From assembly GCF_016859285.1 (NCBI RefSeq), contig NC_053417.1, forward strand, positions 25,925,206-25,989,205: a stretch of 64,000 nt of DNA, given 5' to 3'. The stretch is from Xiphias gladius (Eukaryota; Chordata; Actinopteri; Istiophoriformes; Xiphiidae). Shown here piece by piece: positions 50,088 through 62,650 of this stretch. Each line of letters starts with the position of its first letter. The stretch's first letter is position 1. The notes under the pieces are model-generated. The model ran no database searches. It saw nothing but the letters and a program-made list of their open reading frames with translations, and was not told the origin of the DNA. Position numbers and translations under genes: made by a program.

Positions 50088-53000
50088 TTACACGTGATCC
50101 ACCACGTAGCTCGCATACGGACGACCCAGAAGTCTCTCTATCTCTGCCTTGGGCACCACCCAACATTTGCCCAAGTGGCGTTTCCGCACCGTGTCTTTCA
50201 GCGTCTTGTCTTGCAAGGTGACGGGCATGTGCTCTGATCCCCACCTCAGGATCCCCCTTGCTAAAATTCCCTCCTTGCTAGCTCGGCGAGCACCTCCGTC
50301 CATACGATCCCTTACCACTGTTACACTCATGTCGGCGTGTTGAAACTGGCCTGTAGGCAGATAAAGGACAGCAATTGTGGAACGTAACTAAGTATATTTA
50401 CTCGAGTACTACATTTATTTGACAGTTAATTTTTGGAAATTTTACTAAAAAAAACATAAGCTTATGAAATTCAATGCATTGTTAAAATTTAAACCAGTGT
50501 ACCCCAACCTGTGTTGCTTGCAGTGGCGGTAGAAATACTCAGATCCTTCACTTAAGTAAAAACGTCTATACCAAAATAAATGCAAGTAAGAGTCCTGCAT
50601 TTAAAATCATACACAAGTAAAAGTGCATAAGTATTAAAAGCAAAATTGGCTTAAAGTATCAAAAGTAAGCTTACTTATTATACGTGTTATTATATCAGAT
50701 TCTTAACACTTATGCCACAATGTGTAAGTAGTATTTTACCGTTTTAGCCGGTCGAGGTGGAGATAATTTATGGGGTAGAAAAGGAGAAGAACCTAAAATT
50801 TGCCACACAAATTCATAGTCATTTTTTTGGACTAATCTCTAATGGTTGCTCTTTGATGAAATAAATCATGAATTATGAATTTTACCTTTTTGGGGTTCAG
50901 ACGGAGAAACCATCTGAAAAGGTTGGAGGGGAAACCTTTTTTTTTTGGTAGAACTCTTAACAGCTCATAGACACTGCTTGTTTGTCAGCCAGAGAGGTTG
51001 GAAACCACTGGAGTAATCTTTAATATTAATTAATAATTAATATATGTATTTTATAATATCATCGAATGTTCTTAATGTATAATGATCATCTGAAAAATAA
51101 CTAGTAGCTATAGCCGTCAAACAAAGGTAGTGGAGAACAAGGTATAGTATTTCCCTCTGAACTGCAGCGTTGTAGCTTGAAGTGTAGAGACGCATAAAGT
51201 GGGAATACTCTAGTTACGTACAAGTAACTCCCATTTGTACTGAAGTGTAGTACTTGAGGGAATGTATTAATTTACTTTCCACCGATGTTGGCTTGTGAAC
51301 CCTTATTAAAAGAACACGGTGTCTAATTGGGGCCCCTCCTCATGTTTCAGACATCTGTGAGTTGTTAGCAGTTCCAGCATAGAGACTTTTCTCCTCTAAA
51401 CTTCACAGATGGTTTCATTAAAATAACTGTAAAAAAAAAAATATATATATATATATATATCAAAGATCTGAGCAAAGATAAGCAAAGATCTGATTAAAGT
51501 CCAAAACATTATTACAATTTTTTTTTGTATCTGAGCTTTAATCTTTCATACCACATTAATCACCTCACGACCCCTCGGATTTATCTTGTGGCTCTTTGGA
51601 GGGGGCCAAACCCCTGGGTTGGGGACCACAGGACAAAACTACCTAACTGTGTCTTGTGACCGAAATATAATAATATTTTCAGTCACAAGGAATTTTTTTA
51701 AGCCAAATGAATGCTTTCACTTTTGATACTTTAAGTACATCTTGCCGATAATACTTTTTAGGTAGGATTTTGTATCCGGGACTGTTACTTGTAATAGAAC
51801 ATTTTATACTGTTGTGTTGGTAATTTTACTAAAGTAAAGGATCTGAATACTTCTTCCACCACTGCAGGACAGTGTACATACCCAGTAGGCCTTGGGTTGA
51901 GGACGACAGCCCCCGTCCATCTGTGATGTAAAAACCCAGGTGCGCCATCTGTAGGTAACTGGGGTGTTTATAGCGGTGGAACAGGACCAGGAACCGTACA
52001 TCCTTGGCCAGCTCAATCCAGCAGCTCCGATGGTTGTCCACAGCAACCGTCACACCTTGCCGCATCACCGATCCCTGCTGATTGATGGGAAGGGTATCCC
52101 GCCCTTCGCCTTCCACCACGACAGTGTCCAATGAGATGGTGATCATGATGTCACCAGAGCTGCCCGTGGCTGCGGAGATGGTGAGGTGGTCGAAATAGGT
52201 TCGGGAGTGGTCTTCAGCGCCGTGCTTTGGGGGAGCCCCGATCAGGTGGCCATCCACGATGAGCCCTTGAGGAGGAAGGAAACCCATGTGCACATTTGGT
52301 AACGCAACTAGAAAGTAATGCAGCCACTAAAAAGACACGTAATGCCTGAAACTAGACACATTGTCGCAATGCATACCTCTCTCTGGGTCCTCTAACAGTC
52401 TGAGAACGTCATTAGCCCTGCCGTCTATTGTGAAACACAGGTTCTGATGCAGCTTTGGCAGCTGGACAACAAAATGTGGATCTCCATCGACTGCAACAGA
52501 CAACACTGAGCATTAATATGACATGAGTACATAAAATACTCAAATCAAGGGTGTAATGAATTAAATTAGGGTGTAATTAAAAGCAAATAAATAAAGTGTA
52601 AGCTCTTAACCTGATGAGGAGAAGACCCTCACGGTGCTCAATCTGGATGGAGGTTCTAAAAGCACAAGACATTCAACTAAAGGACAGTCCTCCTCACCCC
52701 CAAGCACTGAAACCAATGACAAGACTAGACATGTATTGCAAGCTGTGTTTCTACAATAAATCACATGTCATTCAAGACATGCAGCTGCAAAATAGCAGCC
52801 ACTAAGTACTTACCGAATGATTCGCTGTCAGCAGTGTCATCCCCTGAAAATAGGTCAGAGAACGTGGGTGACGTGAAGTTTTTGAAGTCTGACAAGCAGC
52901 TAGAGTACGGAAGTGCCTCGGATAAACATTTGACACTTACAGGCATCGTAGTTGAGGTCGTAGCCGTAGTCATAAGTGGCTTCGTAATCTGGGAAATGGA

Positions 53001-56000
53001 AGCAAGAGTTAAGAAAGGATCGGGATACATTCTGCTTCTCAACGAGGAATTTTAATTTGACAGGCAACGACAGGATATGAGGCATTAATAGTGATACTCA
53101 CCTTTCACAAGGTCAATATCTATTTAATAGAAAAGATATAGAGCACAAGATTTAAATGGTTAATTTAATTGATTATAATGCAAAGTCATAATTACATAGC
53201 TGCTGGGGAATCTTATTACATTTAAACAGGAGTGGAAAATAATTTATTACATTGGCTCAAGTGCTGTACTTAAGTACAATTTTTGAGGTACTGATACTTC
53301 ACTTGAGTGTTTCCATTTAATGCTACTTTGTAATTGTACTTCCCAACAGTTTAGAGGGAAATATTACATTTGCTTTTACCTCCACTACATTTATTTGACA
53401 GCTGAAGCTACCAGTCGCTTTTCAGATTAAGATTTTACATTTGAAAAGATATATGATCATCCTACAAAATGCGGCACATTACTAAGATTTAAACAGAGGT
53501 CCCCCCAAAAGTTCTCAGAGGGTTCAATTTGAATAAGTATTTGAGGCACGGAGAGGTAAAATTACTTAGGGAATGAGAAACAAGAAAACAAGTCTGTGTA
53601 GTAGAATTCAGTTGTTTCGTGGGTCGTACCCCAGTAATCATCTCACGATCCCTCAGATATATCTTGTGACCCTGGTTGGGTGCCAACCCCAGGCTGGGAA
53701 CCACAGAACTAAATTACCTATATATAAAATAGCTAAAAGTAGCTACACCTCAACTAGCTACAACGGTAAAAAGCTTGTTACGCACTGATGCTTCGGTGTG
53801 AACAAACCAAGGAGATTTTGCTGTTAGTTGTGTATTTTCCCTAAAGTATGATTTTAAATGAGAGGACTTTTACTTGTAATTCAGTATTTTAACATTGTGG
53901 CATTGGTACTTTTAATAAAGTAAAGGATCCAAGTACTTCTTCCACCACTGCATTTAAATGCATATATACCAAATAAATATGAATTTGTTAAAGCATCAGA
54001 AAAAATTGATTTGTTGATGTAGAGAGGAAGGTAAGTTTTACCTTTTCTCTGAATCTGAATGGAAGTAGAGACATCTAGTGGAGAGATAAAAACACGTTAG
54101 GGATAAATATTCAAAGTCTGCAGCCTTAATATTCCCCTTTGTAACTAAATCACTAGATCCAGGTGAGCACAGAGGGCCATGATTACAAGTTAGACAAAAT
54201 AAAACCTACCGAGAAGCCCTGCTGCCTCCCACAGTCTTGGCCCATCTGTTACACCAGGCATGGGAGCGTAGGTTGCTGACACCAAGGTGGCCACGCGGAG
54301 GTCTGTGTCATCGCCTGCATTTGTGTTGTTGCCTTCCACAACTTGTGCCTTCGACGGAGTAGGAATGGTGGGCGGAGACGACAGCTCCGGCGGAGCAGTT
54401 GTGATTGGAGGCTGAGGAACATCTGTAACAGATGTGGTGCTGTTGTCTGCCTCTGTAGAGGGCACTGTCGTTTTGACGGGAGGGAGAGCTGTCCTCAACG
54501 GGCTGGGCTGTGGGGTAAGGTGTCCGCCAGGCAGGGGTACAAGGTCGGTTCTGACTGAACTGAGTGGAGGTGTGGCGGTGAATGTTAGGATCGGGGGAGT
54601 GGTTGCTTTCATTCCGTTGGCTTGGGGGGTGGAGACTCTTCCAGGTGCAGGTGGTGGCGCCGTTTTTAGAGCATTAAGCAGAGATGTGGATATCTTTCCA
54701 GCAGGAGGAGGAGAGGCAGTTTTAGAATCATTTTGAGAAGGAGTTGGCTTTTTACCAGATAATGGTGCTGGGGCAGTTTTGAGGGCGCTGGGACTTGAGG
54801 TTGTAGTTGTTTTCTTGGATGGTGAAACCACTGTTTTTGCTGTTGAAGTTGGTGAAGAGCTTTTTTTAGTTTGTATTGTACTTGGAGGTGGCTGAGGAGG
54901 GTGTGGTTTTGTTTTGTTAGCCCTGGGGTTAGACGGTGTGCTGGGCTTCTTTGCAGCACCAGCAGCTAACATTTTGGTGGTAGTATGAGTCGTTGCTGTT
55001 GTTGTTGTAGTGGCTGCTGTGGTGGGTGTTGCAGTGGTTGGAGATTGAGCTGCTTCGTCTGCATCTGGCTTAACTACAACTAAAGAAGTGACTGGTGTTA
55101 CAAAGTTATATTTGAGGGAGAGATTTGTGGCCTTTTCTGCCAGTAACCTCTGAGTTGCGGGGTCAGTAGTGTTCAGTTTGACCAGTAGCAGCTCTTTAAT
55201 GGTGAAATAGGCCCAGAGACGATGCACAAAGCTAGAGATACCTTCTAAACCACCTGAACATTCTAGTGAATCTGCACTCCCATTCCCCTTTGTATTGGAA
55301 ATCAACACATCATTCTCCATCTTGACACGTTGCTTTGAATCAGTGGCAGACATTGACACCTTTAAATCTTTGATGCCTGGTTTAACCCTCCCAGCCACTA
55401 CTAACTCAGAGCCTTGGAAGTAGTTCGGGAACAGGGAGCGGGTGACGTCAAATGCCTGATCATCCAAGTAGGACAGCTGGATGTCTGATAGCAAAGGGCT
55501 GGCTACTTCATCATAGAAGCCCTTCAACTGCAAGGCTGCATCTGCATCCTCGTACACCATCCTAGCTACGCCTCGGTTATCCAGAGCAAGGCGTTTCAGG
55601 AGGAGGAAGTCTGCATCATCTCCAAAGGCAAGACCAAACAGAGAGGCGGAGCCTAAGGCCTTCTTGGCGTTACTGAGGATGGTGTCACCAGCTGTTACTC
55701 CGATGGTGGCTTCCCCATCAGTAAGGAAAATTACCAGGGGGACACGACGAGATGAGAGGTGGTTGGAAGAGTCTGAGGATGGAGGGTTGACGAGCTGGGC
55801 AGCTGAAAGCAGAGCTGCATTGATATTGGTCCCTGAGACAAGAGTGGAGCAATGGGGACAATCAGTGTTGAAGGCGGAGAGATACCACAGAATAAGGAGG
55901 TTAATGGTCAACTTACTACAGTGCCACAGCTCAGACAAAATCACGTTTCGACTCACATCCTTCTGCAATAATCCTCTTCACAAAGTCCTTGGCGTCTCGT

Positions 56001-59000
56001 ACATTCTGCCGAGTTGCCCGCACTGTTCGCCCTTTCTTCCAAGTGTGAACTTTGTCTGAAAAGGTGATGATGTTGAAGTGGTCTCCCTCCCTAAGGTCCC
56101 CGAGGATGGTGCTCATGGCCTGCTTGGTCTACTGACAGAAATTATTACAATTAATGACTGAAAACCCACATTATCTTTAGCAGAATATTGTGGTATTTTG
56201 TTTCGTCGTCAATTTGTAGCCCTGGCCATGGAGCGGGTCCACGAGGTTTTGTAAAAGTGCGTTTGTCCACTGTACCTGTTTTATCTTGGTTCCTATCATT
56301 GAGCCACTGACATCAATGACAAATATAACATCCTTAGGGACCACAGGAAGCCCTCTGGGTGCAAAGTAATGCACAAAGTAGCCATCATATACCTGAGAGA
56401 GAGCAAGAGTAGAAAAGAGTGGTAAAAGGCACCCTTTGCCGCCAAACAAGCACACTTGTGTATTTGAAAAGACAGAAATGAAAAATGCTGCTGACCTGCA
56501 CATCACCAATGAGGTCTCTGAGGTCCACATCATACAGAATGATGAAGTCTGCATCAAGGCCCTTGGTGGATATGCTGTTCTGCTGCTGCAGACTGGGACT
56601 GTAACGAACTCGGGCACAGCCAGCACTGTGCTCCACATGACTGGAAGGAGGAGCGTCTGCATCACCTGCGGCGCAAGGTGGTTAATGTATGAGTCAAATC
56701 CATGTAGTAGTAATTAAGAAATGGTTTAATTCATGATCTAAAACATTTCTATTAAAGGAATAGTTTGGGAGATAAACTTATTTGCCTTCTTGCCGAGAGA
56801 AGTTAGATGAGGAGATTGACACCTCTTTCGTGTCTGTATGATACAGCCTGCAGCTGGTTAGCTTAGCTTGGCTTAGAGTCAGACGCAGTGGGAAACAGCT
56901 AGCCTTACTCTGTCCAAAGGAACAAAATCTGCCTAGCAGCACCTCTGAAGCTCATTGATTAGCAATCTAGACAAAATCCAACGTGAAAAAACAACAAGTT
57001 GCGGTTTGCCGGAAGCAAGTCTTCACTGGTTGCCTGGCAGCCCTAAAATGACCACAAGAATTTGTACCTCTGGACAGAGCCAGGCTAGCAGGCTTTCCCT
57101 CCTGTCTTTATGGTAAGCTAAGCTAACTGGCTCCTACATATATTATATGTAGCTAAATATTTACCCAACAGATAAGACAGTGGTATCTAGCTCCTCATCT
57201 AAAACTCGCGAAGAAAGTGAATAAGCGTATTACCCAAAATGTCAAACTAGTTCTTTAAACGGTATTGTCAACATAATCAATTGTGATTCATCATATTCGA
57301 CCAGTTCATCATTTATTCAACCAGGAAGTCTCTTGTGGTTCCTGAGAGCTTCCTGAGAGCTTCTACACGGGCACAATGTTCTGAATATCGAGTGGTGGGC
57401 ACCTGGTAATACCCTACACTTCACAACATTGTAACAGTATTCGAGGGTAATTTTCTTTTCTGAAAGCGGCTTATCCTAATAAACCGTCTCCCTAATATCC
57501 TGATTTGTAACAGCTCCGTCAGATTTTACCTTTTGCGGTGTTGGAGAGCAATCGGGTTGTCTTGAGAGGAAGGACTTTGATGAAGCTGATGCCCGTCCGC
57601 TCTGTTATACCTACATCTAACGTCAGGTTCTGCACAGCCTGTCCAGGCCTCAGACCCAGACTGAGCTCGTAGCGGCCGAGTCGCCGAGGCAAAAGCTCCT
57701 CGTAGGACAGAGAGAAGGACATCCGAGCTCCTGATGGCACGCTCACTGCCACTCGAAACTTCTCAATCTCCCTCTCCCTGGAACATTGACGTGTAATAGG
57801 AGAGATCATTTCAAATCAAACATATAAAAATTCTTCAGTAAAGCAGGTTCACATTTTTATTCTGTGGTGAAAAAAAAAACAAAAAACTTTAGTTATGCCT
57901 GTGACTGACTTGGTAGCGACAAGTCCAGCTGTTTTTCCTTGCTTCTTAGCCGCGTCGTATATTTTCCTGGCAGCGGCTCTTTCCTTCACCTGGGCCACAT
58001 ACACCTTGCCATTAGAGGTGCTGATGGGATAGAGGAAAGAGGAAGGAGAAATAGCTCTCTGTGTGACGCACAGTAGCCAGATTATATTTCAGTCAGAAAC
58101 ACGCCTGGCCTGCACTGAGTTGTTAAACATGATGACTTTATTTTGCTCCTTGTATTTCCACGGCTATCACAAAGCTGCCCCACAAACACGCATCGTACCT
58201 GTTTACAGACGGAGTTCATGCCATTTGAAGTGGAGGTGGGGTCGTGAACGAAAAGAGTAATTTCCCTCTAAAAACAGCATTAATGAAGAGAGATCTTCCA
58301 CGGCAGTGATGGTCTAAGGGGAGTGCCGCTCTGTGCTACGCCCACCAAAATCCCAACCAAAACCAACGCTCAAAATGGGATCCAATTCACACAGTGCACG
58401 TCCCTGGCTTTGGTGACCACTGATGTCACGTGACAAGGTGCTAAATTAAGGTCAAGTCCATTGGACAAATATATCCAAAGAGAGAAAAAAAAACAAAACA
58501 ACATCAAGGGCTAACTAAAATAAACCCACTGACTTGAAGCTGGCTCTTGTTTGAGACAGAGCAGAATGGCATGAGAGAGCAGAGTGGAAAATGGAGGCGC
58601 TTGTATTTATATGTGTGGCTGGCTGAGGGGGTAAAGGAGGGCTGTACATCGGTGACCTACACACAGTGAACACAGAGTTCTTAGTTTCAAACACAGATAT
58701 TCCAAAGAACTTGCCACAACTTTTTTTTTTCTCCGGGTATTTGTTGATGTGCAGACGGCCGTACGGGTGAAAATATGTGTATGTGTAAGTGTGCGTGCGT
58801 GTGAAAGAGAGAAGTGAGAGCGTGTGACGTAGGAAGAGAGATGTGACAGATTATGGTTGTAAAAAAGCTGTACGAGTTCCAGGCTCACACGTACTTGAAA
58901 AATCTTAAGTCTACATCCAGCTCCATGTACATACGGCAGATGTAGGCGTGTGTGTATGTAGCATATCTAAACTGGCGCGGTGCCTCGGTAAACTGTGCGG

Positions 59001-62000
59001 GGGAGAAAAGGGGGACTCCTGTCATTTTCTCTATTAACTTTCCGACCTGCCTTTACAAAGCCCGGTATTCATCTGCCCTCAGGTTCCCCCTCCTCCTGAC
59101 CTGCTTCCGCTCCCAAATCCAGCTCCAGGCTTGCTGTTTGGCCTGCAGTGTTGACTTGTTTGTTTTGTTTATATTTAGCATTTTTAAAGGAGAGCGGTTT
59201 CCAGCCCTCTTAGTAATCAAATTATGCATCTACTCTGGACCGGAATTCTGGTTCCTTACATAATTCCTCTGAAGTTTTATTTCTGGATTCTGACCATCAA
59301 CAAGAACATTACTTTTATTTATTTCAACCTCTCCCCCTCATAGCAGGGGAATATTATCTCTAGAGGCAGGATATAGTGTTTCCCTGTCAACTTCAGTACG
59401 CAGTAGCTGTGGATACTCGAGCTGGCATTAGAAAAAAAAAAAAAAAAAAAAAAGTCACCATTTGTTGTGAGGAACTATCATCCGGGACACAGGAAGCGAG
59501 TTGATGATTTGCTACATTCCCTGACTTTTACAGTGATGTTAGAGATCAGAAGTACAGAAAACGGAAAGACAGACACTCAGACACACTAATAAATAAATGG
59601 AGAATGCAGTGAGGCGGAAATACCGTAGGTAACGGTTAGAAACAGTGAAAGATAATGCAGGACTGACTTACATGGTGAAGTTGGAGATGAAAGCAGAGGA
59701 GGGCAGGTCCACCTCAAAGGCAGCTTCCTTGACGATGGGGAGCTGGTTCCACACTGAGCTCTGGACTGTGGTAACAGCATAGCGGGACACCACTGAACAC
59801 CTGACATGGTAGTCTGTCACCTTCAGCTGGTAGCACAACAAATGCATGTCCAAATCAGTTTAGGCTGGAGGAGAAAGCGGTTAAGTTGAGGATTCATAGG
59901 CGATTCTTTATCACATAGGAGCCAACGGCTGTGAGAGACATTATTCTGACCCACTAAATGCAAGAAAGGCCGGCTTGGTGGCCTCAGCTTGCCACTCAAA
60001 TTACACTTTTTCGGATCCAGAAAGGTGCGGAATCATCCCCACAGATCATAACAGTGGGTTCGTGCCAAATTTATATACTGATGTGACACCACCGGTCAGG
60101 TCTGAGTATAACAGATAGCAACGGATGCTTACTTAAACCCACTGTCCTACCCTGAGACATAGGAAAAATAAGACATAAACCCTGACACATAACCGTTTGC
60201 CCCCCCCATAGCACGATTTGTCCTGCATCGTTCTGACGAGCCAACGAAACAACACAAAGCAATTCCCTGCATGGCGTCTCTGCCCTCCTCTTGTTTACTC
60301 GGGTAATGCTGGCGCCTGCTGAGGCCAATCTGGTCAGCGCTGGCCCCAGGACTGCAGGATGAGGCGACAGGCAGGAGGAAGAGAGCCACATCAGCCCTCC
60401 GGCTCGCTGGTATTTAGGAAAGCTGCGGTTTGTGCTATACAGACTGAATTACTGTACGTTTTCTCAGGGAGCTGCCACACAGTTAACACAGAAGCAAACG
60501 GAGGAAAAAAAAAAAAAAACCACAGTAGAGCTTGTATGAGTAGCTATGCTCATTCCATATTTCTACTATCACGTGCAAATACATTAAAAGAGATGATAAA
60601 AACAGTAAAGCCTTAGATGACAGCCCGCAGACTGCCAAGGACGTAATACTAGGTATCACACGGTACAAATAAGGAAGTTCAGGAGACAAAGGTGTAAAAA
60701 TGTCCTTTTTTATTACCCTTATATATTGGATACTTATTTAATTGTTATGGTACAAACAGGGTACCAGCACACATAGTCCATATATCCTTTCCCAACAGCT
60801 ATGTTTTGGAAAAGAGTCAAACTACGTGTGGCACTTAAAGTTAGGTTTAAAAAAAAAGCCTTATAATAAAATTCAATATACCCTGTAACTATAACCACAG
60901 GGAAAAGGGGGGGTGAACATTGTTCCTGTCTTATTAGTAATAATACCACTGTACCCTGTAATTATTAAAGAGGTACCCAACAATTCCAAAACATGCTTCG
61001 AGTGTAATTTATTTCTATCTTGAACACAAAGCTTTTACCCCCTTATTCCCTGTAACCCTTTGCCTTCTTCTCATGTTCTTACATATAGGTACCCAATAAG
61101 TATTTTACTGATATCCTATAAACACTAAATACACACACAGCAATTTGTGGGCTGTAATTTAAAGCCTTACCCTAACAATCTGATGGATAGTTGGCATCTT
61201 ATGTACAGCACTGACCGCACAAACTTACCACTGGTTTCGTTGGTTTGCTTTGACGTTTTACTCTCTGGAAAAGAAACGAAGCAGCAAGTCAGTCAAGTGC
61301 ATAATGGTTGGCACATTGTAGTGATACGGTGCTTAAAAATGCCGTTTCTCTGCGCCGTCACTTGGTCAAAATGCCTCCTAGTTGAAGCAATCGCCACAAT
61401 CCGACTATGTGACGGCTGGGTCAAGGTTTTAGTGTCACAGTAGCCTGAATCAAAGCCATTCATGAACGGAGGGGAAGTGGAACTGGAAATAAATGCTTTC
61501 ACTGTACACAGGCCCGGTGAAGGTGCACGGTTTGGTCTCAAATGTTAATTTTGCACACAAGTCACCGCTGTGTCAATACATTACCACATATCCTGGTCAT
61601 TGCTGGGAACTGCACGTAAACAAATAACTTTAAGTAGTGGAAACCCTTTATAGGGGACACACAAATCACATAATTTACATAAAAATTAGGAGTATGTGAA
61701 AAGTTGCGCCTGTGTGAGCCATCGCACTGGTTGCATTAGAGCTGAAAAAGCTCCCTGTGGGAAACACAGATTTGTGGGACATGTTGTTTCACCACATTTT
61801 GCAGACCAATTGCTCAACCAACTACTTGTAACTGAGGAATGGCTGAGCCACAGCTATTCTTGTCTGATTATTTATACATAAAATAAAAGCTCTGTATCAC
61901 TGTCACTCTGTCCTCTCTTACCTAAAGGGGTGTGTTTGTAGCATGAGACCAAAAGCAGCATGAACTGTAGCCTTCACTGACCAAAAAAAAAAAAAAAAAA

Positions 62001-62125
62001 AAGATCCTCACCTGTAAAAGAATATTTGCTCCAAGGTGTGCTTCATAATCCCCTGACAATCCCTCTTGCGCATAAAGAGTGAAGAAAACCAGAATGCACT
62101 GAATTTTCAAGTTCATCGTGTTCAT
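50088..62125 (-). CDS. itih6: Inter-alpha-trypsin inhibitor heavy chain, itih6-like
   Basis: Seventeen coding exons in transcript order: 62125-62012, 61264-61229, 59826-59672, 58020-57910, 57777-57530, 56665-56496, 56392-56276, 56128-55957, 55832-54210, 54074-54042, 53119-53102, 52988-52941, 52843-52814, 52655-52611, 52490-52377, 52265-51882, 50350-50088; about 1226 residues. Signal peptide; VIT domain (about 48-220) with [20 protein letters not shown] and SSAFISNFT; von Willebrand A domain (about 299-475) with FVIDVSGSM, a MIDAS Thr in GWTNIN and FLTDGEA. A Pro/Thr/Lys-rich stretch (631-895) follows, then an acidic Tyr-rich cassette on tiny exons, [12 protein letters not shown], and the ITI heavy-chain C-terminal domain with GLLGQFQHAD and [10 protein letters not shown]. 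Heavy chains are secreted hyaluronan-binding proteins. The long Pro-rich insert on one giant exon points to ITIH6 rather than ITIH5. An ATG at 62116 is an alternative start. Confidence 0.88.
50364..51864. mobile_element. Cluster of hAT-like MITE pieces in the last itih6-like intron
   Basis: A left end CAGTGGCGGTAGAAATACTC at 50521 and a right end TACTTCTTCCACCACTG at 51848-51864 are inverted partners of the family at 53227-53950. Another pair of outer ends, TGGAACGTAACTAAGTATAT near 50378 and TTAATTTACTTTCCACC near 51269, suggests nesting of two related elements. No flanking 8-bp duplication was found. An AT tract lies at 51439-51460. Confidence 0.6.
53227..53950. mobile_element. Complete hAT-type MITE with 8-bp target duplication
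   Basis: 724 bp beginning CAGGAGTGGAAAATAA and ending AAGTACTTCTTCCACCACTG. It is flanked on both sides by CATTTAAA (53219-53226 and 53951-53958), a perfect 8-bp target-site duplication, the hallmark of hAT transposition. It has no transposase and fills most of one small itih6-like intron (53120-54041). Confidence 0.88.
56752..57258. mobile_element. TTAA-ended MITE, best copy, in an itih6-like intron
   Basis: The left end TTAAAGGAATAGTTTGGGAG and the right end TGTCAAACTAGTTCTTTAA are imperfect inverted repeats ending in TTAA. Interior marks: GGTTAGCTTAGCTTGGCTTA, AGCTAGCCTTACTCTGTCCA and CTGTCTTTATGGTAAGCTAA. At least four more copies or parts occur here (13575, 29085, 31110, 35705). TTAA ends would suit a piggyBac-type helper, but the superfamily is not proven. 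Confidence 0.65.
58021..59671. other. itih6-like intron 3
   Basis: No exon or clear repeat family. It holds a GTGTGTATGT-rich patch near 58770-58830. The 59.4 kb A tract also lies in it. Confidence 0.5.
59431..59452 (+). repeat. A-tract in itih6-like intron 3
   Basis: About 22 consecutive A. Confidence 0.9.
59827..61228. other. itih6-like intron 2
   Basis: No exon supported. The part at 60700-61120 shows loosely repeated CCCTGTAACT, TACCCTGTAATTATTAAAG and GGTACCCAA words, probably an old dispersed repeat that I cannot classify. Confidence 0.4.
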
Positions 62126-62650
62126 AATAATTCAGATTCGAGGCTCCAAAGTGAAGTTGAACTGCCCAGTGGCCTCGGGCTGTCAGCGGGACTGGAGCGG
62201 CTCGTACAGCGGGACGCTCTGCACACACCTCACATTTTACACGTTATTTTTTTTTCTTTTTTTTTTCTTTTTTTTTTCCGAGGGGCAGTCTCTCCCCTCC
62301 CTCCCTCACCTCCGCTCAGTTTGGCTTAGTTTAAAACAGCTCCACTGCAGTGACAGCCCGATAACGGAAAGGGAGAAAGAAAAAGAAAAAACAAACAACA
62401 ACAACAAACAAACAAAAACAAACAAAAACAAAAAAAACCCGCTGGGATCAGAGGCGAACATCCGCCGGGTGTCGGTGAAAAAATAAATAAATAAACGCGT
62501 AAATAAAACCAGCAGCGGGAGAGAGAAGAGGAAAAGAGCTCAGTCAGAAAGTTGCGTGAGTCCCGCTGGATTGAAGAAAGCAGCTCCCAGCTTGTGTTCG
62601 AGCATACTGGAAATTTCGCGGACTGCTGCCACCGAGGTCCATGAGAAATG
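62126..62650 (-). promoter_or_regulatory. Likely promoter and 5' UTR of the itih6-like gene
   Basis: Region upstream of the start codon with T runs (62246-62278) and an A/C-rich patch of AACAA and AAACA words at 62375-62440. No TATA box in a convincing position was identified. Confidence 0.4.

Noticed and set aside
50521-51864. One intact hAT element with target duplication
   Set aside because: The ends match the family, but the 8 bp on each side (GTTGCTTG and CAGGACAG) differ and another pair of ends lies within or across it. It is reported only as a cluster of pieces.
54343-56059. Plus-strand open frames opposite the giant itih6-like exon
   Set aside because: Shadows of the minus-strand coding sequence, whose biased codon composition keeps the opposite strand open.
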